43,925 bases of DNA from HGM04593 sp045613945 (lineage in GTDB: Bacteria; Bacteroidota; Bacteroidia; Bacteroidales; Bacteroidaceae), in assembly GCA_045613945.1 (NCBI GenBank), contig JAZLBZ010000004.1, positions 1-43,925 on the forward strand. Reading direction: 5' to 3'. Each line of letters begins with the position of its first letter. Positions within the stretch are counted from its first letter, which is position 1. Positions 1 to 7,187 of the stretch are shown here, piece after piece. The translations under genes and the position numbers were made by a program. Below the pieces are notes generated by a model that saw nothing but the letters and a program-made list of their open reading frames with translations, had not been told where the DNA came from and did no database searches.

Positions 1-23
1 GCCAGGATCAAACTCTTCGTTGT
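1..23 (-). rRNA. rrs: 16S rRNA, first ~23 nt (5' end only)
   Basis: Read on the minus strand, the left edge carries AGAGTTTGATCCTGGC, the universal 5' end of bacterial 16S rRNA (the 27F primer site), preceded by ACAACGA as in Bacteroidales. Counting by the E. coli 5' end puts mature position 1 near base 23. The gene runs leftward out of the window, so only its first residues, leader and promoter are visible. Confidence 0.93.
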
Positions 24-240
24 AAATTATCTCTGTAATGCCGAAGCATTATATAATCGTTTGTTTGTACTGGCCGGAATAAATTATTTCAAATTATTGA
101 CGGTTCGTTTTTCGTTCCTTACGCTTCTTGCTTAATCAAAAAAAATAAGCAAGGTTGTACTGCTTGTCTGTAATGGAATGTTGTCAAGGATCTATCGTCG
201 CTGTCGTCCGCATTGCGTTACTGCGTTGCTTGCCGAAAGC
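24..240 (-). other. rRNA operon leader
   Basis: This stretch lies between the predicted rRNA transcription start and mature 16S and has no credible gene; the short open frames in it have low-complexity translations. A minus-strand GATCCTTGACAAC (about 182-194) resembles the boxA-like antitermination element found in Bacteroidota rrn leaders, but that identification is inference from resemblance. The leader of about 215 nt would be removed during rRNA processing. Confidence 0.6.
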
Positions 241-245
241 GAGTA

Positions 246-277
246 CAAAGGTAAGGCAAGATTTTGAACCGGCAAAA
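246..277 (-). promoter_or_regulatory. rRNA operon promoter (Bacteroidota sigma-70 type)
   Basis: On the minus strand there is TTTTG (277-273), a 19-bp spacer, then TACCTTTG (253-246). This is an exact match to the Bacteroidota consensus TTG/TTTG-N19-TAnnTTTG. Transcription should start near base 239 and run into the 16S gene. No second promoter of equal quality was seen in the gap. Confidence 0.8.
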
Positions 278-510
278 TATTTCCATCTATTTTTTCAAGA
301 AAAACGCATCTTTTTTTTCACTCATTTTTCTCAACCTTGATTATCAACAAATTACAAAAAGCGCTTTTTTCTTATTTTTTGAGATAAAATTTAGTGACAG
401 GTTTATTAGTAGCAAAAATAGGTAGGCTCGCTATCTTTTCCTTTCCAGGCACATATAAATAAAAAAAGTAATAATATAGATGTTGACCCAATGTTGACAT
501 TATTCGCGAA

Positions 511-671
511 TTTGTCATCCTGACCATACATTAATGAAAATATCAAAAGATGTTCTCGATGAGCGTAGCGAACTAACGGATGTGAACCAGCGGTCGACGC
601 CCGTAGGGGCTAAAGTCAATGGATCTCAAAACCGCGTTAAAAAGAGATACTTCGCTACGCTCAGCATGACA
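511..671. repeat. Dispersed inverted-repeat element (REP/MITE-like)
   Basis: The two ends are inverted copies: TGTCATCCTGA at the left against TGTCATGCTGA (reverse complement) at 661-671. Inside, GAGCGTAGCGAA at 561-572 is a perfect inverse of TTCGCTACGCTC at 651-662. The same core (TCGCTACGCTC next to ATGACA ends) recurs inside the GH92 gene near 30643-30666. Such TGTCAT...GAGCGTAGCGAAG repeats are abundant between genes in Bacteroidota. It has no transposase and is probably moved in trans or spread as a hairpin repeat. An apparent 66-residue open frame at 534-734 is just this element. Confidence 0.7.
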
Positions 672-706
672 GGGTCCGCCGGGTCAACTGCTATATCATT
701 ACCTAA

Positions 707-732
707 AAAAAGCACTGCGCGCAGTGCTTTTT
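707..732 (-). terminator. Terminator of folP-cdaA
   Basis: A perfect 26-bp palindrome (AGCACTGCGCGCAGTGCT core with A/T arms) lies 15 bp past the cdaA stop. On the minus strand it is followed by a run of seven T, so it should end the folP-cdaA transcript. The arms are symmetric enough that it could also act on transcription from the left. Confidence 0.85.
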
Positions 733-747
733 AAAGTATTTGCCTTG

Positions 748-1512
748 TCACTGTTGCGAAGAGAGCAACTGTTCGAGTTTGTGCGCGTCGAGATTCAAAG
801 AGAATTTACCATTCTGCGCAACAGAGATGCTACCCGTCTCTTCGGAGACAACTATTGCAATGGCGTCGGAGATTTCAGATACTCCCATTGCCGAGCGGTG
901 GCGCAGTCCAAGACGACGAGGTATATTCAAATCGTGCGACACCGGCAATATGCACTGTGCAGCGACAATGCGGCCGCCACGTATAACCATTGCGCCATCG
1001 TGCAGAGGAGCATTCTTGAAGAAAATAGCCTCAATAAGGCGCTGGCTGATATCGGAATTTATCGTTTCCCCGGTCTTGATTACATCATCGAGCGACACCT
1101 TCTGCTCAATAACAATTAGCGCACCCACCTTTTGCTGAGCCATACTGATACACGCCATGACCACCGGCATCACAGCCGCCTCGGTAGTATCTTTCTCACC
1201 CTTACGGGAAAAGAGCGTGGAGAGATACTTGAAATAGCGGCGCGAGCCAAGACTCTTGAAGAAGTTGCGAATCTCCTCATGGAATATCACAACCAGGGCA
1301 ATTGTACCCACATTCATCATCTGGTCAAATACCGACCCAAGCAGGCGCATACCAAGAATCTTTGAGACAAGCACCCACACAAACAGGAATATCATTATTC
1401 CCGCGAAGATATTCAAAGAGCCCGAATCCTTCATAAGCCTGTACAGATAGTACAGCAGCAACGCGAACAGCAGAATATCTATTATATCCTTAATTGTAAA
1501 ATCAAAAAACAT
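748..1512 (-). CDS. cdaA: Diadenylate cyclase CdaA (DAC domain, membrane-bound)
   Basis: It condenses two ATP into the second messenger cyclic di-AMP, which in bacteria controls osmolyte/potassium balance and envelope stress. The 254-residue protein has three predicted N-terminal membrane helices (about 8-24, 36-56 and 62-78) followed by a cytoplasmic DAC domain. The catalytic DGA motif is at 172-174 and the RHRSA motif at 204-208, both intact. Length and topology match the CdaA (YbbP) class and not DisA or CdaS. It starts 20 bp after folP and is almost certainly cotranscribed with it, an arrangement usual in Bacteroidota. The usual Firmicutes partners CdaR and GlmM are absent here. The family assignment is secure; the physiological role is inferred. 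Confidence 0.95.
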   Translation of the reverse strand: MFFDFTIKDIIDILLFALLLYYLYRLMKDSGSLNIFAGIMIFLFVWVLVSKILGMRLLGSVFDQMMNVGTIALVVIFHEEIRNFFKSLGSRRYFKYLSTLFSRKGEKDTTEAAVMPVVMACISMAQQKVGALIVIEQKVSLDDVIKTGETINSDISQRLIEAIFFKNAPLHDGAMVIRGGRIVAAQCILPVSHDLNIPRRLGLRHRSAMGVSEISDAIAIVVSEETGSISVAQNGKFSLNLDAHKLEQLLSSQQ

Positions 1513-1532
1513 CCTTTTATATATATAAGGTA

Positions 1533-2369
1533 TTACTTATTAAAATCCATTGCCTGCGCAAGTTCTATAGCCTGCACAGCCTCCTTGACATCGTGGACGC
1601 GCAATATTGAAGCACCGTTCCTCACAGCAACAAGATTCAGCGCCGTCGTTGCAGCAAGCGCATCACCGGGTTCAATGCCCAGCAAACGAGTTATCATAGA
1701 TTTGCGTGAGAGCCCCACAAGCAAGGGAGCATCAAGCATCTCAAAATCGCGCAACGAATCAAGCATTCTATAGTTCTGCTCCATGCTCTTGCCAAAGCCA
1801 AACCCCGGGTCCACAATCACATCGGCCACGCCGGCCTGCCTCAACTGCCACATCTTTGTAGCAAGGCGCTTTAGTACCTGTGGCATAAAATCGTCATACA
1901 CCACCGCCTCGCCGGCCAAGCCCACCGAATGAGTAAGAACATACGGCAGACGGGAATCGACCACCGCATTGTACATATCACCATCCCACTCAAGACACGA
2001 CACATCATTGATTATTGACACATTATGCGATGCCACACACTCGCGCACGACTGCTGCCCTGAAGGTGTCGACCGACACTACCGCCCCCGGCAGTTCCCTG
2101 TCAATAACCTCAAGTGCCACGTGCAGCCTTGCAAGTTCCTCCTCCTGCGCCACCGGTGTTGCACCGGGACGCGTAGAGCAAGCCCCAACATCCAGTATTG
2201 CAGCCCCGGCATCGAGCATAGCACGGGCACGGGAGAGCAAATCGGCGGGTGCAGCAACCCTCGACCCACTGTAGAAAGAGTCGTCGGTAACGTTCAATAT
2301 GCCCATTACCACCGGTTTATCAAGCGACATCAGCCCGCCGCGTATGTTGATTGAATATGACATTTTCAT
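1533..2369 (-). CDS. folP: Dihydropteroate synthase
   Basis: It joins p-aminobenzoate to 6-hydroxymethyl-7,8-dihydropterin diphosphate in folate synthesis and is the sulfonamide target. Visible DHPS signatures are the N-terminal MGILNVT block (22-28), STRPG (65-69), DPGFGFGKS (187-195), SRKS (221-224) and the C-terminal RVHD (257-260). The 278-residue length is normal. The start used gives MKMSYSINIRGG; a start two codons later (MSYS) is equally possible. One oddity: the family's first-loop TPDSF reads TDDSF here, with Pro29 replaced by Asp. It is the first gene of the folP-cdaA unit and has its own promoter just upstream. Confidence 0.95.
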   Translation of the reverse strand: MKMSYSINIRGGLMSLDKPVVMGILNVTDDSFYSGSRVAAPADLLSRARAMLDAGAAILDVGACSTRPGATPVAQEEELARLHVALEVIDRELPGAVVSVDTFRAAVVRECVASHNVSIINDVSCLEWDGDMYNAVVDSRLPYVLTHSVGLAGEAVVYDDFMPQVLKRLATKMWQLRQAGVADVIVDPGFGFGKSMEQNYRMLDSLRDFEMLDAPLLVGLSRKSMITRLLGIEPGDALAATTALNLVAVRNGASILRVHDVKEAVQAIELAQAMDFNK

Positions 2370-2402
2370 TTGCCGGACACGCCCTTTAGGCGCGACCTAT
2401 CG

Positions 2403-2433
2403 CAAAGGTAGCAATAAAAAATAAAAAACAAAA
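2403..2433 (-). promoter_or_regulatory. Promoter of folP-cdaA
   Basis: On the minus strand TTTTG (2433-2429), an 18-bp spacer and TACCTTTG (2410-2403) fit the Bacteroidota promoter. The start of transcription would be near 2396, leaving a leader of under 30 nt before folP. It sits back to back with the promoter of the HprK-like operon. Confidence 0.7.
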
Positions 2434-2455
2434 GAATAAACAAATTGTTAATTCA

Positions 2456-2485
2456 TTGAATATTCAACCCTTTTTCATAAATTTG
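2456..2485 (+). promoter_or_regulatory. Promoter of the HprK-like/S26/PqqD operon
   Basis: TTG (2456-2458), an exact 19-bp spacer and TAAATTTG (2478-2485) match TTG-N19-TAnnTTTG. Transcription would start near 2492. This leaves 30-50 nt of leader, depending on which ATG is used. No operator-like inverted repeat is seen over it. Confidence 0.72.
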
Positions 2486-2523
2486 CATCTAAATAAACAG
2501 CCTACAGGCACATAGGTTCAAAG

Positions 2524-3414
2524 ATGTGCCACCCGACAAACATGCAAAAAAGATTTTTTACAGTTGCCGAGCACAACTTTGCCATCACGACACTTGAAGG
2601 CGACATACTGTCAACATTGCCCAACCTGGCTCCTTTTGAGCGCGAAAGCACTGACGAGTTGCTTTTTGAAATAACATTGGACAACAGCATACAGCCCTCA
2701 TGGCGAGGCGAGAAGGTGGGTACATTCCCCTGCCCCAGTGCAAAATTCGAGGTATACCGCCAGGACAACGGCGCCTACCAGATACTGACAATCAACGAGT
2801 TCGGCCACCCATGCGCATTCATGCAGAGCGATGCCGGACACAAGCAGTTCGTCATAACCACACGCGGCAGCGAGAACGACGTCAGATTTGGTTTCAACAA
2901 CGCCCTGATGGTCATCTACACGCTCTGCACCGCAAAGCACAACACCCTGCTCATGCACTCTGCCACCATAGAGAATGGCGGCAAAGGATACATGTTCCTG
3001 GGAGCAAGCGGACAGGGCAAGAGCACCCACAGCAACAAATGGGTCGAGTATATTGATGGCAGCACCCTCATCAACGACGACAACCCCGTCATACGCATTG
3101 CCCCCGACGGCACCCCGTTTGTATACGGCTCGCCCTGGAGCGGCAAGCGCCCGATATACAAGAACGTGCACTACCCCATTGGCGGCATGGCAGCCATTGA
3201 GCAGGACAAGAAGAACTGGATACGCAAGGAGAACATCCCCACAGCATTTGGCATAATGCTATGCTCATGCTCAACGCTGAAGTTCGACAAGGAGATACAC
3301 ATTGCCATCTGCAACACAATCACCAAAGTACTTGAGCACATTGCCATACACACACTGTTCTGCCGCCCCGATGAAGAAGCAGCACGCCTGTCAAGCAGCA
3401 CATTCGGCCTATGA
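2524..3414 (+). CDS. HPr-kinase/PEPCK-like P-loop ATPase
   Basis: The C-terminal half resembles the HPr kinase C-terminal fold also found in lasso-peptide and PqqD-linked kinases. It has a P-loop GASGQGKST (160-168), a His just before it in LLMHSA (H145), an acidic pair in INDDNP (D185, D186) and a conserved GSPWSGK (202-208). Real HprK ends its P-loop in Ser-Glu; this one has Ser-Thr, so it is unlikely to act on HPr. The N-terminal 120 residues are not recognised. A second ATG at 2542 (MQKRFF) is an alternative start. It overlaps the next gene by ATGA, so the two are translationally coupled. The linkage to S26 and PqqD proteins suggests a kinase or ATP-dependent step in peptide modification; the substrate is unknown. 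Confidence 0.75.
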   Translation: MCHPTNMQKRFFTVAEHNFAITTLEGDILSTLPNLAPFERESTDELLFEITLDNSIQPSWRGEKVGTFPCPSAKFEVYRQDNGAYQILTINEFGHPCAFMQSDAGHKQFVITTRGSENDVRFGFNNALMVIYTLCTAKHNTLLMHSATIENGGKGYMFLGASGQGKSTHSNKWVEYIDGSTLINDDNPVIRIAPDGTPFVYGSPWSGKRPIYKNVHYPIGGMAAIEQDKKNWIRKENIPTAFGIMLCSCSTLKFDKEIHIAICNTITKVLEHIAIHTLFCRPDEEAARLSSSTFGL

Positions 3415-3866
3415 GCACCGGCATAACTCAAAGAAGAGTAAACAACCACCTGTTCATGCAGGAGATAACAAGAGTCTTCGGCCAGGGCAAGAAAAGCGTG
3501 ACGTTCGTTGTACGCGGATTCAGCATGCGCCCATTCCTTGAGGACGGCCGCGACAAGGTAATCCTTGCCCCACCCCGCGAGCCCAAGATTGGCGACGTTG
3601 TGCTTGCCGAGGTAAAAAAAGAGACCTACGCCCTTCACAGGGTAATAAAGACAGAGAACGGAGTATATACGATGCGTGGCGACGGCAACCCTTTGTGGAT
3701 GACCGAGCAGTTCACGCAGGACAAGATTGTGGGCATTGCCGACGGTTTCATACGCAAAGGCAAGGAAGTGAGCACAGCCAGCCGCAAGTGGCGCTGCTAC
3801 TCGGCTATATGGAATTTCCTCAAGCCACTCCGCCGCATACTGCTTGCCATCTATCGCAGAATATAA
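3411..3866 (+). CDS. S24/S26-family serine peptidase, soluble
   Basis: This 151-residue protein carries the signal-peptidase-type boxes in order: GFSMRPF with the presumed nucleophile Ser38, IGDVVLA (60-66), LHRVI with His76, and RGDGN (89-93). His in place of the bacterial Lys general base makes it the Ser/His (SipW/ER-like) variant. Unlike a true signal peptidase it has no membrane anchor, although the C-terminus (about 125-151) is strongly basic and amphipathic and might touch the membrane. Its ATG overlaps the stop of the HprK-like gene. In this context it is a good candidate for cleaving a leader from a modified peptide, but that is inference. Confidence 0.78.
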   Translation: MSTGITQRRVNNHLFMQEITRVFGQGKKSVTFVVRGFSMRPFLEDGRDKVILAPPREPKIGDVVLAEVKKETYALHRVIKTENGVYTMRGDGNPLWMTEQFTQDKIVGIADGFIRKGKEVSTASRKWRCYSAIWNFLKPLRRILLAIYRRI

Positions 3867-3892
3867 TAAGTAACCAATAAAAAACAGACAAT

Positions 3893-4168
3893 ATGAAAAT
3901 CAAGGAAGGATTTGAGATACAGAACGTCTGCGGCGAATACATCGTTGTTCCCGCAGGAGTGGACAATGTCGACTACAGCAAAATCATCAGCCTTAACGAG
4001 ACCGCTGCCTACCTCTGGGAGAACGTAGCCGCAAAGGAGTCGTTCACCATTGACGATATGGTAGCACTGCTGCTTGCCGAGTATGAAGTCGAGGAGAGCA
4101 TTGCACGCGAGGACTGCTGTGCCATCGCCGAGCGCTGGAGAGAGATGGAACTCGTAGAGACAAACTGA
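3893..4168 (+). CDS. PqqD-like peptide-binding protein (RRE fold)
   Basis: This 91-residue protein has the PqqD family layout: an N-terminal beta-rich half (V..GEYIVVPAG), the hallmark ISLNETAAYLWE block (about 32-43), then helices including ...LLAEYEVEESIAREDC. PqqD-type domains bind RiPP leader peptides and present them to modifying enzymes. It begins 26 bp after the S26 gene and ends the operon, followed by a strong terminator. No PqqE-like radical SAM partner and no candidate precursor peptide lies nearby. Family assignment is good; the client is unknown. Confidence 0.8.
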   Translation: MKIKEGFEIQNVCGEYIVVPAGVDNVDYSKIISLNETAAYLWENVAAKESFTIDDMVALLLAEYEVEESIAREDCCAIAERWREMELVETN

Positions 4169-4194
4169 AAACTAAAAACTAAAAACTAAAAACT
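4167..4194. repeat. AAAAACT tandem repeat
   Basis: A 7-bp unit AAAAACT is repeated four times (the first copy one base short) directly after the PqqD-like stop codon. It is typical of slipped low-complexity spacers in Bacteroidota and has no evident function. Confidence 0.8.
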
Positions 4195-4197
4195 CAC

Positions 4198-4233
4198 ATT
4201 ACAAAAGGCAGCCATATGGCTGCCTTTTGTAAT
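4198..4233. terminator. Bidirectional terminator between pqqD-like gene and M60 gene
   Basis: A perfect 36-bp palindrome centred on CATATG, with arms ATTACAAAAGGCAGC and its inverse. It lies between convergent genes and offers a T-rich 3' arm on both strands, so it probably ends both the PqqD operon and the M60 transcript. Confidence 0.85.
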
Positions 4234-4260
4234 TATATCCAACTGCATTCCGGGCACCGT

Positions 4261-4272
4261 CTGCCCCTACAA
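4261..4272 (-). repeat. TTGTAGGGGCAG post-stop repeat, copy 1
   Basis: The 12-mer CTGCCCCTACAA (plus strand) lies 5 bp beyond the M60 stop codon and forms a small inverted repeat with GGGCA at 4252-4256. An identical 12-mer follows the malQ stop (16311-16322). Confidence 0.6.
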
Positions 4273-4277
4273 AGTCC

Positions 4278-7010
4278 TTACTGAATAAAGACTTTTTTAC
4301 CATTCACAATATACAGGCCCTTAGCAGGGTTCTCAACCTTGCGGCCTGCGAGGTCATAGATTTCAGTTTTCACCTCACCGTCTTCACCTTCACATTCAAC
4401 CTCCTCAACAGCAGTATTGTTGAGTTTTACAGCACGTATCCCCCAGGTTGCAGCATTCACAAGTTCTGTACCCGCATATATGTAGTAGTTATTGACATCC
4501 ATTGTAAGATAGAACCCGTCCTGTGTGGTAAAGTAAACCGTACCATTATCAAGATAGTTAGCCTTGAACACCCATGCCGATGACTGGTCGGCACCGCTGC
4601 ACGATGTGCCATTGCTTGCTATATCATTTATATAAAGCCCATTCTCGTTCTTTATGTAATAGTGATGCGGCACACCGGTGCTCTCAAACATCCAGCGTTT
4701 GTCACTCGAGGTAATGGCAGTCTGCTGCGTTGTGTTTGCCTTCAGACCATATCTGTCATAGCACAAGCCATAACTCTTCTTCTCACCGTTGGCAAGCGTG
4801 TAGATATCAAGTTCCTTAAGGTATGCACGCGCCGACAGGTCATTCTTCAAAGCCTCCATCTCCTTTTCAAGCAAGGCAGCCCACTCCTTGTAACTATGCT
4901 TGCTTGTATCCTTGCTGTCGGCTGCAGCCTTTGCCTCATCATAAAGAGCATTTATGCTTGTCAATGCACTCTTGTAGAAGTGGCCAATCTCCTTGCCCGT
5001 TGTCGTAGTCTTGCTTGTGAGGTTCTTAACCGACGACAACGCAGCATTCAGAGCCTCCAGTTGCATCTCCTCATCATCACTTTCAGACACATTGGGTACA
5101 ATGTAGTCAGTACCATCGGCCTGCGCTGCCACCACCTTCAACGGAGCATTAGTTTGAGCAACAGGCACTGTCAACTTATAGTTATTGTTGAAGTCGAGCA
5201 ACTCACCGGTCTGTGCATTGTAGAGTTTGAATCCAAGAGCACCATTTGCACCGGCCGCCTCCTTAATGGTAATACTGTTCAAAGACCTTGCATAGTAGTA
5301 GCCCTGCGCCTTCACGCTCTCATCAATGTAGTCGCTCCACTGCCCTGTGCTACCCATCTTGCCAATGACAAACTCCTCGTTGAAATCGAGTCTGTTGCCG
5401 GCAACGCCATCGGTTCTTGGCGATGGCTTAATGCGGTCCTCAATGAAGATAAGGTGACCACCCTTCTTCTCATAACACTGCATGCGTGCACGGCTCGCCT
5501 CGGCCTCCTCTTTGGTAAGGTTCACGATGAAGTTCTCGTAATCACCCACACCCGCATCAGTCATAGGTTCAAACATACCCCACACCTCGAAAAACTCGCT
5601 GAGGTCCATCTGCGCCACCTCGCAGCACACCTCGGCAAACTTCAACTGGTCATCCTTCGCCTGTGTCAGCGATGTCCAGTTGCGGTCCTTAGGGCCCTTG
5701 TCTAGCGGATTCTTTCGCAGCGCCTCAAACACTCTTGGCCAGAAAGTCGTATCCTTGCCCGCAGCATGGAAATAGAGATAGAGTTGGAAGAACATTCTTG
5801 ACTTTGCAATAATATCACTGCCACGCAATGGGAACGGAGTCTTGTTGCTGGAATCATCGCGGCACACACTCACACCGTTTCCGCGCGTAGTGGTCTTTCC
5901 TGTGCGGAAAATCTGCGCATTGGCAAACAGGTTGTTGGTAGCCTCTGTGCAAGAGACAACATTTATTGCATTCTGGTTTACATGGCCAATCTCATGGGCA
6001 GGCCCCCACATCTGTCCGGGGTCGGCATACACCTTTTCCCAGGGGAGGATATCGGGCAATGTATAGTACTCGTAGTAGGTATATGTCTCCGTAGCATACA
6101 TGAACATTCCCTCATAGCCGTCCTTTGCCATGATAAGGTCGTTCCAACGGTCATAATACTTGTCGGCACCCATCAGTTCATGCTGCCACTTTACGCACTG
6201 GTCCCACCACTTGATGGCATCTGTTATTGTGTTGGGGCATGCTTTCAGCACATTTGCCAACTCCATCTGGAAGAGTACCCTCTCGCCAAGCACCTGAACC
6301 GAGTAGTGCTTCATCATGTTCTGCGTCATGTCGCGCCAGTCCTCATCGGTGTGACGTGCAAGGTCAAAATAACCGTTCACATATCCACCCTCAATGTGAA
6401 TGGGCACGTTGGGATAGTCAGCAAGTTTCTTGCTTGTGGCAGTAGTGTCGGTGTCAACATAATACTGTAAGAACAACATACGGTCATCGCCCTCGGTATC
6501 GGGAATCTTCACCACGTTCAAGCCACTTGTGAGCACATTGGTCATCAATGGGCGGGTCATGTTTCCTGCTATGGGACAAAGCTCCATCCAAATAGAATCG
6601 GGCAACTCGCTGCCTACAAAAATAAGCACATACTCATTGTCGGCACTGATACCGGTTGGAATCTGCAGTTCACTATACTGTCTCACATTCATCAGATACT
6701 TCCAGTTGTATGAGTTGCTGTGTGGCTTTGCATCGAACACACGGAACTCCTTCTCGCGCTTTCCCCAGGCATTGTTCTTCACCTTGAGGGCAATGTTCAC
6801 AAGTTCCTCTGGCATAGCGCTCATTGTTGTGCGTAACTGTTCGTCGGTCATTGCAGAGTATGGCACTGCAAGTTCGGTACAGATGTCATCAACAAAGTAG
6901 TTCTTAAACTCGGCATAATAGCGCTGTGCGTTATTTGTCGTCAGCTGTGCATTGGCAGCCATAGCTACTGCGAGCATAAAAACAGATAGTAGAAGATTCC
7001 TTAATTTCAT
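4278..7010 (-). CDS. Secreted M60-family (enhancin/mucinase-like) metallopeptidase, paralogue 1
   Basis: The 910-residue precursor has a clear signal peptide (1-21). A beta-rich M60-like N-terminal region (about 55-220) follows, then the gluzincin active site HEIGH (339-343) with Glu356 as the expected third zinc ligand. After the catalytic part comes a conserved block (about 540-640), a helical FIVAR-like segment, a ricin-like trefoil region and a C-terminal module (IYDLAGRKV...GKKVFIQ) of the kind used for surface display or type IX-like export in Bacteroidota. Characterised M60 enzymes of gut Bacteroides cleave O-glycosylated proteins such as mucin; that activity is inferred here. The neighbour at 7188-11108 is a close paralogue with the same HExGH-to-Glu spacing. 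Confidence 0.88.
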   Translation of the reverse strand: MKLRNLLLSVFMLAVAMAANAQLTTNNAQRYYAEFKNYFVDDICTELAVPYSAMTDEQLRTTMSAMPEELVNIALKVKNNAWGKREKEFRVFDAKPHSNSYNWKYLMNVRQYSELQIPTGISADNEYVLIFVGSELPDSIWMELCPIAGNMTRPLMTNVLTSGLNVVKIPDTEGDDRMLFLQYYVDTDTTATSKKLADYPNVPIHIEGGYVNGYFDLARHTDEDWRDMTQNMMKHYSVQVLGERVLFQMELANVLKACPNTITDAIKWWDQCVKWQHELMGADKYYDRWNDLIMAKDGYEGMFMYATETYTYYEYYTLPDILPWEKVYADPGQMWGPAHEIGHVNQNAINVVSCTEATNNLFANAQIFRTGKTTTRGNGVSVCRDDSSNKTPFPLRGSDIIAKSRMFFQLYLYFHAAGKDTTFWPRVFEALRKNPLDKGPKDRNWTSLTQAKDDQLKFAEVCCEVAQMDLSEFFEVWGMFEPMTDAGVGDYENFIVNLTKEEAEASRARMQCYEKKGGHLIFIEDRIKPSPRTDGVAGNRLDFNEEFVIGKMGSTGQWSDYIDESVKAQGYYYARSLNSITIKEAAGANGALGFKLYNAQTGELLDFNNNYKLTVPVAQTNAPLKVVAAQADGTDYIVPNVSESDDEEMQLEALNAALSSVKNLTSKTTTTGKEIGHFYKSALTSINALYDEAKAAADSKDTSKHSYKEWAALLEKEMEALKNDLSARAYLKELDIYTLANGEKKSYGLCYDRYGLKANTTQQTAITSSDKRWMFESTGVPHHYYIKNENGLYINDIASNGTSCSGADQSSAWVFKANYLDNGTVYFTTQDGFYLTMDVNNYYIYAGTELVNAATWGIRAVKLNNTAVEEVECEGEDGEVKTEIYDLAGRKVENPAKGLYIVNGKKVFIQ

Positions 7011-7048
7011 ATTATCAAATGTTTATATCCGGAAATGATTATCAGCCT

Positions 7049-7079
7049 CAAAAGTAGTGCATTTTAAGTAAAAAAACAA
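7049..7079 (-). promoter_or_regulatory. Probable promoter of M60 paralogue 1
   Basis: On the minus strand TTG (7079-7077), a 20-bp spacer and TACTTTTG (7056-7049) fit the Bacteroidota promoter. The start point would fall about 30 nt before the ATG at 7010. Confidence 0.6.
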
Positions 7080-7135
7080 TAATTGGGCTTGTTATATATT
7101 ATATAAGGTAAAATCGGATTTCATTTACATAATAA

Positions 7136-7166
7136 AGAGATGGCGACCTTGAATGGCCGCCATCTC
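7136..7166 (-). terminator. Terminator of M60 paralogue 2
   Basis: AGATGGCGACC...GGCCGCCATCT forms a stem of about 11 bp with one mismatch, 21 bp beyond the stop at 7188, with a T-rich tail on the minus strand. The stem sequence resembles that of the terminator at 15301-15324. Confidence 0.7.
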
Positions 7167-7187
7167 ATTTATTATCGATTTTGTTTA

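Noticed and set aside
155..340. 61-residue open frame over the rRNA leader and promoter
   Set aside because: It lies antisense to the rRNA leader and promoter and ends in low-complexity Phe/Lys sequence.
534..734. 66-residue open frame near the rRNA operon
   Set aside because: It is the translation of the dispersed repeat and the adjoining terminator; no promoter or protein-like composition.
4662..5705. 347-residue plus-strand open frame within the M60 gene
   Set aside because: It is antisense to a well-supported gene with signal peptide and active site; its translation has no recognisable domain.
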